From Vanessa cardui (lineage: Eukaryota > Arthropoda > Insecta > Lepidoptera > Nymphalidae), in contig NC_061136.1 in the NCBI RefSeq assembly GCF_905220365.1, forward strand, positions 11,697,702 through 11,761,701: DNA of 64,000 nucleotides, given 5' to 3'. How positions within the stretch are numbered: the first letter of the stretch is position 1; the number at the start of each line of letters is the position of its first letter. The translations under genes were made by a program, and so were the position numbers. Below, in pieces: positions 42,347 to 52,780 of this stretch. Under the pieces are notes generated by a model. That model did no database searches and had not been told where the DNA came from. It was given only the letters and a program-made list of their open reading frames with translations.

Positions 42347-42555
42347 TATTATTCACGTCGAGAGCCAGTCATACTGAGGAAGAACAACTGCTTAAGATGG
42401 GTGGTTACTGGTATAAGCTAGACGCCTGCTACAGGGGCAAAAGACGTTGGACGTGTTCTCGTGGATGCGGAGCTAGGATACACACGTGCGGGAAGAGAGT
42501 CGTCTTCTCCGAGCTGCGACATCGCTGTAGGAATCACTGTAACTATACGGTGTAG
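42347..42555 (+). CDS. mod(mdg4): Mod(mdg4) variable terminal exon F13 (Cys-rich divergent FLYWCH)
   Basis: Encodes 69 residues; there is no ORF from a start codon, so it was found by splice phase. Acceptor TTTTTTACACAG ending 42346; TA completes a Val codon. Reads VLFTSRASHTEEEQLLKMGG, YWYKLDACYRGKRRWTCSRG, CGARIHTCGKRV and LRHRCRNHC. The Cys pair is unusually close (Cys-x3-Cys) and the His end has two extra Cys. The Trp-Thr-Cys core and downstream His argue for FLYWCH; it is the most divergent intact finger. Confidence 0.85.
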
Positions 42556-43570
42556 ACCGCGCCGCCATTGCCTGGAGGAATACTATTGGAATGTTTTGTT
42601 GGTGCGCTAGGATTGCCACGTGCACACTTGTGATAAACGCTGACGATTCTCTTTTAGCCTTTTTTTAAATTAATCATTTGTCTTATGTCAGATTTGTTGA
42701 GATGTTGAATACACTCGCTTTTATTTAAAATTAGGTTATCATTTGTTTTTATTGTAATGTTAGGTTTTAATAGAAGTGACCACCGTTTTATTCATGACAG
42801 TTATAGAATCAGAGTTCATCTCTTCTTACTATTTACACTAGTTATGTTCTCTTATTATGTTTGAAAATGATTTTTATTATATATATAAAATGAAAATCGA
42901 GATAACATAAAGCATTTTTTTAAAACGATCGTAATCTTTTTATCTTGTTTGTTCAATTACATTTGTTATATTGTGCACTTAAGATTTCATACCTATTTAA
43001 AAAAATCCAATAGTAAAATTAATAAAAGGTGTCTATAAAAACTTTTAAATTCATGATCTATTTAATTGCACTCCTCATGTTGCATGCACTGTGTTATTTA
43101 AATATTTAATATTTTTTGTTATAAACGCTTATTATAATAATTGCTTCTCTTATAAAATGGATAAGCTCGGTTATACGACTGCAAAAATGGTCTCTAGTAT
43201 GTACTTATCCGCTTAGTCATATTCATACAAACGATGGTTAGCATTTAAAACCACACGGAAGTGATTATAGTATGTGTATTGAAAAATCATATACACGCCT
43301 CTTTGGGTTATGCATATCTATATCCAATGTATTTGTTCAACGAAGATGAAATTAATGGAAAAATCGGATCTACTTTTGAAGATATGTTTACATATTACAC
43401 ACAGTGAAGAACGGTATGTTTTCAGATTACGTCAATATTATCTCAGGTACCTAGGGGTAAAGTGTAATTGTTTTCAAATATTTAAATACCGTATTACCGA
43501 GTTTAACCACGTTGGATATTTTGTAATTATTTATTATTGATATAAAATTAACATAAGGATCATATTCCAG
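42556..43570 (+). other. Spacer F13-F14
   Basis: AT-rich 1.0-kb spacer. The ORF at 43310-43540 ends just before F14 and has no domain-like features. Confidence 0.5.
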
Positions 43571-43770
43571 TGCGACTTATTTACAACGACAAAGGCTACC
43601 CAAAAATTGCGTACAACGGTTACTTATACCGGGCCCATAACGCGTATCGGAATCAGCCGAAAGTTTTGTGGTATTGTGTCTCGCGCACTAAGTTCCAATG
43701 TATGGCCATAGTACGTACCTACCGGCGTGAAGTAGTCGCCGTGGAGGGGAAACATAATCATGCCCGCTGA
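43571..43770 (+). CDS. mod(mdg4): Mod(mdg4) variable terminal exon F14 (FLYWCH)
   Basis: Encodes 66 residues. Acceptor CATATTCCAG ending 43570; TG completes a Val codon. Reads VRLIYNDKGYPKIAYNGYLY, VLWYCVSRTKFQCMAIVRT and GKHNHAR, and stops two residues after the finger. Closest in the core to F16 (VLWYC). Spacer 43771-44300 shows no other feature. Confidence 0.92.
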
Positions 43771-44300
43771 CCTGCCTGTGCGCGTGCCTCGTAATCGACG
43801 CGTTTGCGCTGCTCGATGGGTCAAAATCACAAAATATTCAGACATTACTCCGAAAGATTGCTCAACACTGGAAGGAATTAAACTTACCGGTTACGATTGT
43901 TATATATAGATTATTTGAGAGGAAAAATCTTGTTTTGTGTTTAGTTCCAAAAATGTCTTTATTGTTTGGAAAAGGCGTGTTGCGTCATTGAATATTTTCT
44001 TATATTTTCTTATCTTATCGCATTGAATTATAATAAAATATATTAATTTATGTATTTAATATAATTATACAAAGCAACTAAACCATATCCATGTCATTTT
44101 TATATAAAGTGCAACTGTTTTTGTTGAAATACGTACTTTATATAAAAAGCAAATAAGAAAACTATGCTAAATCTTTGTTAATAATTACAGAAACACAAAA
44201 CATATAAATCGTTTTTTATTTTATTTTCAATATCGTTGCAATTAGATTGTAGTATAGTCGTTATATTCAGTAGAATGCTGATGTTGTCCGATGGGTTCAG

Positions 44301-44593
44301 AACTGGCGCCGGCTGTGTACGTGCCCTCGAGGACTGGGAAGTCGCTGCTCCTGCACGACGGCTACACGTTCTATCTGAAGAACTTGCAAGCCCACGGCCG
44401 CAAGCAGTGGTATTGTTCCTCTCGCGACATGGCGGGCTGTCGCGCCGACGTAATTACCGCCCCAGCACACACCGGGGACGGCGACGTCCTCTTCCTGGTG
44501 CGCGGACGACACATACACGGCCCTCCGAGTTACTATTTCACGCCCGATGGCAAGTACGTAAGACGCAAAGATGCCTATCATAGATACAGGTAG
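44301..44593 (+). CDS. mod(mdg4): Mod(mdg4) variable terminal exon F15 (FLYWCH, sister of F5)
   Basis: Encodes 97 residues. Acceptor GGGTTCAG ending 44300; AA completes a Glu codon. Another AG at 44270 is nearby. Reads ELAPAVYVPSRTGKSLLLHD, GYTFYLKN, GRKQWYCSSRDMAGCRADV and GRHIHGPP. It shares with F5 the LLLH.GYTF.LKN lead, the exact GRKQWYCSSR core, a long Cys-His loop and a '..DG.YV.R' tail, so the two arose by exon duplication. His pair is HIH. Confidence 0.92.
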
Positions 44594-47500
44594 CAAAACC
44601 GTTTGAGCGCCGTTCACTCTTGTTTACGTAATATTTATGTTGTGTAATTTTTTTTTTCACTATCGGAACATCAAAGAGAAACCTGTAAGTACTTACTTAC
44701 GTTGTGACTTAAATATTTTTTTTCAATCACATACATACATTTATTTATATTTTTTTAGTATTTTTTTTTTTATTTTTTATATGAGATTTTGTCCTTGTCG
44801 GAACTTTGTAATCTAAAAGTATTTTTTTATCGGTGATCGTATGGTGACGTATTCCATTCAATTGGTACTTAAATTGAGAATAAGTACAAAGTATAACTTC
44901 TTTAATTTTATTATATAATGTTTAAGAAGCGTTGCTACTCTACAGTCTACACATAGAAATTAATTAAACTCGAATTAAATATTTAACAATTTATATCAAT
45001 TATGAGAGCGAGATTTGATTTAAACACAATAAGGAGGATATTGTGAGTTATTTTACTTAACATATGTAAAACTCTAAAACATATATATTTAAAACTAGAG
45101 TTGAATTTTGTTGGATAGTTTACTTTTACATAAAATATAAAATGTACAAAAACGGTTTTGCTATTTAACAGCGTTAGGACTTTAAACTAAAAAAAAAAAT
45201 CGGTTGAATTTATTCGCACTGAAAAGGGTTTTCATTAAGTTTTTAATGCTATAAAACTGTTAATAACATACTGTTAAGGACTATTAAATGATATGAGATC
45301 TTTGAGAATTGTTTTTATTTCACGTAAAGATTCTTAAGTAAATTTTATTGCAATTTAATATTTTGTTAATTACTATTATGGAAAAAGAAATGACTTTTCC
45401 GACATGGATGTTGCATTATTTTTTTTAAAGCGATGAATTTATTTCAATAGCTCTCGACTTTTACCTCAGTGGGGTAATGAGGTCAGCTATATTTTTAATA
45501 AGCCAGTCTTATTCAGTACTAGTTCATATTTATAACGGAGTTCTAATAGCTATATATTATTCAACAACAGAACACCAAACTCCGATACAAACGTACAAGG
45601 AAACAGGAAAGTCAAATGAAAAGTTGCCGCTACGAATATGCCCTAAATATTCGATAGCTATAATCGTCATCCGATACAGATTTTGGGGTCGCGATTTACT
45701 TTGAAGTAGTTTGCCCGGGCCGTTGCAATATCAGTTGTATATATGGGGATATGAATCGCGCAGTTGTGATGGATCAATACGAGCTACAAAGTTATGAAAG
45801 AAGAAAGTTCGGCAGGGCATGGGGATCGCATGGGCGTACCCTGCTGTCTCCCGCGCTACAGCCTAGTTACGCCCTGTATGCCCTAATTTTGATGTACGTC
45901 CCTTTCTCATCTTGCGAGTGTGTGCGTAGGCTACGAGGAAAACGTTCCGGTTTACGCGAAATGTTTTGCTCTATACATTATTTCGTGTTTAAGGATGACT
46001 AATGATGCTGCAATTTATGTTTACAGCGAATGAATATGATGTTTGTTTTTGAATTTTAATTACATTGTAGGTGATCAGACGTTATCGCTCCGGCATATCT
46101 AATTAGGACATGGTTATGGTCACGCAATATGTATTAGTGTAATTGTTGATTTCATTTAATTAATTACGACATAAACGATGACTAAACTTCTGGTTTCGAA
46201 ACGTATTAAAATGTTAGACGTTAAAGAAATCTAAAAAACTTTTTTCAATAATTTGTAATTTGTTTAATTATAATGGTTTTATTGTCTATATATTATATAT
46301 TTATGAGTTAATGTTGATGACTATAACTCTACTACTACTCTACTCGAAATGGTTCGAAAATGTATATATTCAGGCAGAGTTTAGCAGTTTGTAATTTAAC
46401 GTCGGAGAACTTTCATAAATATAACAATCTCTCAAGCCGCGGTCTCACTCATCTAGGTGGTATCGCGATTGCGTGGGTGAGTGCCCGGGCGGGCGTGGGT
46501 GGTGCGTGGCACGCCAGCCCCGGGCGCGCGGCGCGCGAGGCATGCGCGACTAGCTCTCGTGGGGCAATCGATACCATCCAGCCTCTCACTCTTACACTGC
46601 CATCCCTCAAAACATACGCAATAACTTAGCTACAACATCCGTGTTTAATGGCTGCCATAAAAATTAGTCAAGCGCGAGACGATGTGTCTTCTTTTTGTAT
46701 TTTTTTTTTATTAACTGTTTCTATTGAAAATTAATACATATGTTATTTGTACTACACTTTTAAATTTAATTATTGTATGTAGCAAAATGAAAAAGCCTTG
46801 GTGTATTTTTATGTAATAAAAAAAACACCAATACAGAGAACAGTATTAATAAATAAGACCACGCATACAGCATCTGATTGCAGTAGACGGAACGTTGCAC
46901 AGCATAATGCACTTTGAAAGTATGTTGCAGCTAAATTATTTTCGATATCACCAGATAGGTAATCTGGGATTATATTATAGCGTTCGCGGCCCAGAGGACG
47001 AAAAAAGTGTGGCAGCAGGAAGCAGCGCTGGTTTGGCGCTGGCGCAGCGCTAGCAAGGTCCATGCACCGACATGCAGTATAGCGGTACTGCCGAAACAAC
47101 GCTGCGATTGCTTGCTTCGTATACGGTTGAAGCTTTAAATCCAATGTTCCGAAACTATATCAAATTACAAGCCATATTATTGACCACCTCATGCTTACTA
47201 TGTAGTTGCTTACAAAGATATTTATTAACGAAAATTTACAGAAAAAACTGATATCACCTTCGAAATGAAACATCGCCTCGCAGTTACAAAGCCATATTAT
47301 ACGATGTAGTTAGTTTAAAATATATATACCTTTCACTATAGTACAATTTAATTGTAAATGTTTTATGTTAACGAGATTTATTAAAATGAGTTAAAACATT
47401 GAAAGTGTTTTCTTTTGAATAATTATGCTTTATTTCGGTGTGTATAAATTATATTAATCGTCGGTAGCGCGTACGACGACGTTGAACTAAATTGTTGACT

Positions 47501-47666
47501 GTATCATTAAAATGATGTCTTAGAGACGACGTACGCGCTACCGACCTCATTAGCCACTAATAAAGATGAAGGTATGTTACTTTGTCTATGCGCATAACTT
47601 GCAATGGCTAATTACTTCCACGCTATCATTACAATGATCGTTTAACGAATGAAATGTGCTTGCAAG
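44594..47666 (+). other. Spacer F15-F16 with GC islands and a stem-loop
   Basis: A 3.1-kb spacer. GC-rich islands at about 46440-46570 (very CpG-rich) and 46980-47110 stand out. The second overlaps a 110-codon minus-strand frame and a plus-strand frame with WRWRS-like residues, neither convincing. A stem-loop lies at 47460-47545. Confidence 0.5.
47460..47545. repeat. 16-bp perfect inverted repeat, 54-nt spacer
   Basis: Arms 47460-47475 and 47530-47545 (GTCGGTAGCGCGTACG and its exact complement) are CpG-rich in AT-rich DNA. They sit about 120 bp before exon F16. It could fold in the pre-mRNA or be a mobile-element relic. Confidence 0.8.
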
Positions 47667-47926
47667 GTGGCGCACGTTACCTGTACACGCCGAGAGGAGG
47701 CAAACTACTGTTCTTCGAAGGGAACACGTACTTCGTGAATTCATCGAAGAGGCGTGAAAAGGCGCGTGTGCTGTGGTATTGCTCCTCGAGAAAGTCCAGG
47801 AACTGTCCGGCCTCCATACTCACGATGTACGACCGCGTGCTCGGACAGCCTCCTATCCACACGCATCCGCCGAAGGTTTCCAGCACATTTACGAACGCGT
47901 TCAAGAGCGAAATGTTTGACGATTAA
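47667..47926 (+). CDS. mod(mdg4): Mod(mdg4) variable terminal exon F16 (FLYWCH)
   Basis: Encodes 86 residues. Acceptor GTGCTTGCAAG ending 47666 is weak (AAG); GT completes a Gly codon. Reads GGARYLYTPRGGKLLFFEGN, VLWYCSSRKSRNCPASIL and IHTHPPK. His pair is HTH. The tail ends AFKSEMFDD, similar in style to the acidic ends of F3 and F5. Confidence 0.92.
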
Positions 47927-50900
47927 CGAATTATTTTATTTCAAATCATTATTGAGCAGGACAATACGATTTACTCCGCAACAGAGCAAGCGACGCTGTC
48001 TAGATAACATCCATTCATTTCGGTTGTTGTATCACTCATTGGAATTATTTACACTATATATGTTTGACGATACATTTGTTTGATGATGTAATATACCGCT
48101 ATTTTTATACGTTTAGTTAAAGGAACACTGATCGCAGAGATAGATGTCATATTTCTCGTCGAGTTAAATTGTAAATGTATCCGAATTAAGTCTTGGAAGT
48201 TTTACATTGAATTGTCTGAATGCTGCAATTGTTTGTAATGTTACCTAAATTTTGATCGAGACAATTTATTTCTAGTCCTAGTTAAATTGGAAACATTTCA
48301 AAATCGTTATACATAGTTAGAGAAACATTTTGTCAAGTACTTTAAAGTTGGGATTAAAGTTAGTCAGTAGGGGTTATGAAACTTATTTTGTAAACTTGTT
48401 ACTTCCACGTACACCGTATCATGCGTTTGAATAATTAAATATTGAAATAATAATGTGATCAAAAATGAGTATTTATATAAGTACAAAAAATTTTATTCCT
48501 ACGAGTTGCCATTTAGATATAAGTTTATATATTTATAGTTAATTTGCTAATAATTCTAATGTGAAATTGATGTCGATATGTGCCAAAATGTATTCTTAAT
48601 AAAATAATAGATGTTTTTGAAACTTCAATGCATTTTAAATAAAAACGAATCCTCATGTATCGTCGGTGGGGTCGGTGCGTTTTACTCAGATCTACCTGCT
48701 CGTACTGGGAATTAAAAAAAGCCCGTCTAGACATCCTGCCTTTTGATGTATTTCTATTTGAAATGTTTTTGTATAATGCGGTCATTATGTTCAATACGCC
48801 ATAGGCAGCTGCAGGTAGATCTCTGGGCATCCCGAATTCAAACACTACTCGATTCAAGGGACGAGATATCCTTACAATTATTGGTATTAGGCACAGATAG
48901 AATGTTCAAAGCGCGTTTTTTGTCAGCCTAGCCCTTAGCATCAATGTATTCGAATAAAAAATAAATACCTGAGGTAAAAGTACGCAGTATTAGTAACGGG
49001 AATGTGGTTTTACAAGGTTTTGGAGGTTCGTAACTGGTTCTCAGAGGCAGGTAACACGAAGACCGATAGACTAATTTTAGTGATAGCCATTAATATTAAA
49101 TATTATTCAAAGTATAAACAAATGCCTATCGTACATACTGCTTATAACGTACTTCAACTAGAAATCGTTGAATTTATAATGTACGGACAGTAAATTAAGT
49201 ACATATTCAATAATAAATATGATTATGTAATATATGTTGTCTGAGGAAAATTTTTACTGGACGTTCTTGGTATTAGATTAAGTTATTTTTATCATCAGCT
49301 GATACTATAAAAAGTAACGAAGCGAGATTTTTTAAAAAAAAAAATTGTAATAACTTAGTTTTTAGTCTGTTGCGAATATAGCCGAGTACTTCATTGAAGT
49401 GTTCAAATTGCCTGTTTCGTTGTTTTGTCTATCAACGAATTGTTACATGATATGATTACTAAATAGAAATGGGAACAAAACGTTAAATAGTTAAGTAAAT
49501 CAAAAATAAAAAGTAATAAAAAAATATATGAGAATTTAATTGTAAGTTTCAAAAATATTCCTTGCGTCATAATTCCCTAAACTATTCGTAATTATGCCTT
49601 TAATTCTTATGTAAAGGGTCGAGATAGGAGTAACAGTTCCGTACGAGAGCTCACAATGTTGAATGTAATTTACATAATTACCTATATGATAAGGTGCTCT
49701 AGAATTAATGTATATTTAAATTATATATAAAACGAAATGTTTCGACGACTTCGTTTGAGACGTTTTCATGAACATAATAAGTAAGAAATGTATGTACATA
49801 CACTTATATTTATGAAGTGATAAATTACGCATACATAGCTTACAAGTAGCTACGTTACTTTGCATAAAATACCAAAATATTGTATCGTTTTGGGTCTCTG
49901 TCTAAGTAAAACTTACTCGGTTCTCAAGGATGCCATAAGGCCTGCAATAAAACTATCGTAAAGCCCAGCGACATTAACATACATATATATGTATATCTAT
50001 ACTTATTCTTACATACCTAATGCTGGCCCATACAAACTAATTATTAATTCTTCTGCTATAATAACGCTGCTCCTTTCGTTATAATTTATTAGAGATGAAG
50101 ATAATTATTTTGTGATAAATTAAACAGCTGATCGTTTTTGATATCATGTTCCTATTTAGTAAAATCACATCCGCACTCCACGGATGTCAGTATCTGCTTG
50201 TGGTGTTTTTTTAACATTATATTTCTTTATTTTTGTAATACATACATGTATCACTTATTTATTTTAAGGTTAATGGTATTTGCGTCACACTGTGTAATGC
50301 GAACCAACTATGGATTTTCATATTATACATAAAGAGTCAAAACGTCAAGAATTCTATTTAAATTAATATTTAAATGTATTCTCAAGTTACTTTTAGGTCA
50401 CTGCAGTGAAATCGTCTTCAATGCAGTAAAATTTTGGATTAATTACTTCGAATGGTTTTTTGTACAAAGACCTTGGCGTATTGTGAAATTGGATGAATGC
50501 CTGTGTACGCCGAGAACACAGCGCCGGTGCCGTTAGTTTTGCCAGAATATTGACTGGATGTTTTATTATTAACAAGGAGATATTACTTTATAGCATTTTT
50601 ATATGTAAGTTCGCTTATTTGCGACTGGTGTGATTATCAAAAGCCGAAGCACGGAATACTCTAACAATACTATTATTATGTATGCATTTTGTTTTCTGAT
50701 AACTCATAATAACCTTAAAAGGCTAGTTATTTTTTATTAACTATAGTTGAATACATGATGTGTAATGTGTTCTTGTAGTAAATAATTCTCATGCTATCGA
50801 TTCCTTCTCTATAGAAAATCAGATACCATAAGTCAAATATTCGAGATTAAATCGAACACACATAGGCGCTCCATTGATACGTATATATATGTTAGCTTAT

Positions 50901-52586
50901 CTTTATAATAGAAGCGCGTTCTGCGGTTATTACGTTAGCTATCTCAATGTTGGTCGCGAGCAGAGGAAAAAATATTTAAATGTGGCAGCCGTGTTTATCG
51001 TTCCGTGAGAATGCCGCCGAGTTATTAGCGTTTGTACGAAGCGCATTCACAGCAAGAAATCCGTTACTTATTGTTCCACATACTCTCATGACTGTTTTAA
51101 TCGGAATTCTGATAACACTTCACTTTCATATAAACCAAATGCAACGTTAATTACGGGCCGAAAGCTTTTGGAATCACGTTTGCAACGTCGACCTCTCCGA
51201 ATTGTTAAATGTGGTACATTCTGTATTGAAATAACTTCATTACGTCTCGTATTCAACAACTTACTATATATACATAATAAGCGAAAATTGACAAGTAGTT
51301 AAAAGTAATTTATACAATTACGGGGATATAATATTTTTTTATAATAAATACACTTAATTATAATAAAATTAAGTAAATATTTCAATTTTAAATAAGTATT
51401 TAAGCAATGAGCGGACTTTACAAGATATAAGTAGGTTGAGTAGGAATTGAAGTAGGATCGCTTTTTATCGGTAATTTTGTAGTCACTGTAACAACATACC
51501 TCAAATGAAATAATCAAAATACTTAACTTGATAAGCAGCGCCCTCAAATCAAAATGTTGAAAAGCTGTACCTTACGACAGAGTAACATTACGAATTAAGC
51601 GTCGCTGCCATTTTCCGCTAGATGGCACTACATGTAATTTAAACACGAAATCAATGCATTGTTTAATAGGAAATGTTTCATGTTAATCAATATTTGAGTA
51701 TTATTTATTTATATTTAGTTTGTAAGTGTTATAATTTTATGAGTTGAGATGGCCCAGTGGTTAGAACGCGTGCATCTTAACCGATGATTGCGGGTCCAAA
51801 CCCAGGCAAGCACCGCTGATTCATGTGCTTAATTTGTATTTATAATTCATCTCGTGCTCAGCGGTGAAGGAAAACATCGTGAGGAAACCTGCATGTGACA
51901 AATTTCATAGAAATTCTGCCACATGTGTATTCCACTAACAACCCCCATTGGAACAGCGTGGTGGAATATGTTCCAAACCTTCTCCTCAAAGGGAGAGGAG
52001 GCCTTTAGCCCAGCAGTGGGAATTTACAGGCTGATGTTGTATAATTTTATATCACACATCTATTGGTATTTTTCTAAAATTATGGGGTATAATTTCCTAG
52101 TCGAAACATCGAGCGTCATTCCAGTATGGTATGTGTTGCGGCCATATGCGGCGGTATGGGTGACGGGAAAACTTGATGTCATATATTATACTTTAACGTT
52201 CTCCCTGTTTCCGGCTGCGGCAATCAACCTGCCACTTATCTATGGTGTTGATACTATTAAGATATTTAATGTCAAGTATTCCAGCTTTCGAAATGGTGTT
52301 AACCATCATTCTTTATTCGTAAACAATAATCTGAAGTAACTCGCTTCAATCGTTATCGTTACTTTAATAGATGACAACAAAGAGTACGAATATATTACCG
52401 TACATCAGAAAATATCTCGTTTTCAATACAGATATTTAAATAACACCTAACATCTTAGCGCAAACAAATGCCTGTTTTAAATTTATGAATGTAAACTGAA
52501 ATGGATAACTCGATGTATTTGTGATGAGATTCAATTATTTAACTTTGTGCCCTTTTAATTAGTAATTTTTCCATTAGTGCTTGCAG
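47927..52586 (+). other. Spacer F16-F17
   Basis: 4.7 kb, mostly AT-rich, with the SINE at 51741-52039. At 48810-48900 an in-phase acceptor opens 28 codons, but without a pyrimidine tract. Other ORFs show no features. The 138-codon frame at 51923-52339 starts inside the SINE. Confidence 0.5.
51741..52039 (+). mobile_element. tRNA-derived SINE, full length, with target duplication
   Basis: Head GATGGCCCAGTGGTTAGAAC resembles a pol III A box and GGGTCCAAACCCAGG a B box, as in tRNA-derived SINEs. The body has GGTGAAGGAAAACATCGTGA and GAGGAGGCCTTTAGCCCAGC, familiar in butterfly genomes. It is flanked by TATAATTTTAT at 51730-51740 and 52040-52050, a target-site duplication. Little decayed, so recent. 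Confidence 0.85.
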
Positions 52587-52780
52587 GTGTTCGATTTGTG
52601 ACGTCGCGTCGGGGAAATCCCATGATAATATACAACGGCGTTAATTTCATCAGAGAGAGAACGAGAGGCGACAGGACGAGATGGGTGTGTGGGAGAAAGA
52701 GACGGAAACATTGCATAGCCAGTTTGACCACAATCGCTGGGGTGATCATCAAGCACTATGGGTACCACAACCACAGCTAG
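52587..52780 (+). CDS. mod(mdg4): Mod(mdg4) variable terminal exon F17 (FLYWCH)
   Basis: Encodes 64 residues. Acceptor GTGCTTGCAG ending 52586; GT completes a Gly codon. Reads GVRFVTSRRGNPMIIYNGVN, TRWVCGRKRRKHCIASLT and GYHNHS, stopping one residue after the finger. Very basic core (GRKRRKH). Confidence 0.92.

Noticed and set aside
48810..48900. In-phase 28-codon frame after GCTGCAG
   Set aside because: No pyrimidine tract and no FLYWCH-like residues; length is compatible with chance.
51923..52339. 138-codon plus-strand ORF
   Set aside because: It begins inside the tRNA-derived SINE and continues into unique AT-rich DNA; no protein family features.
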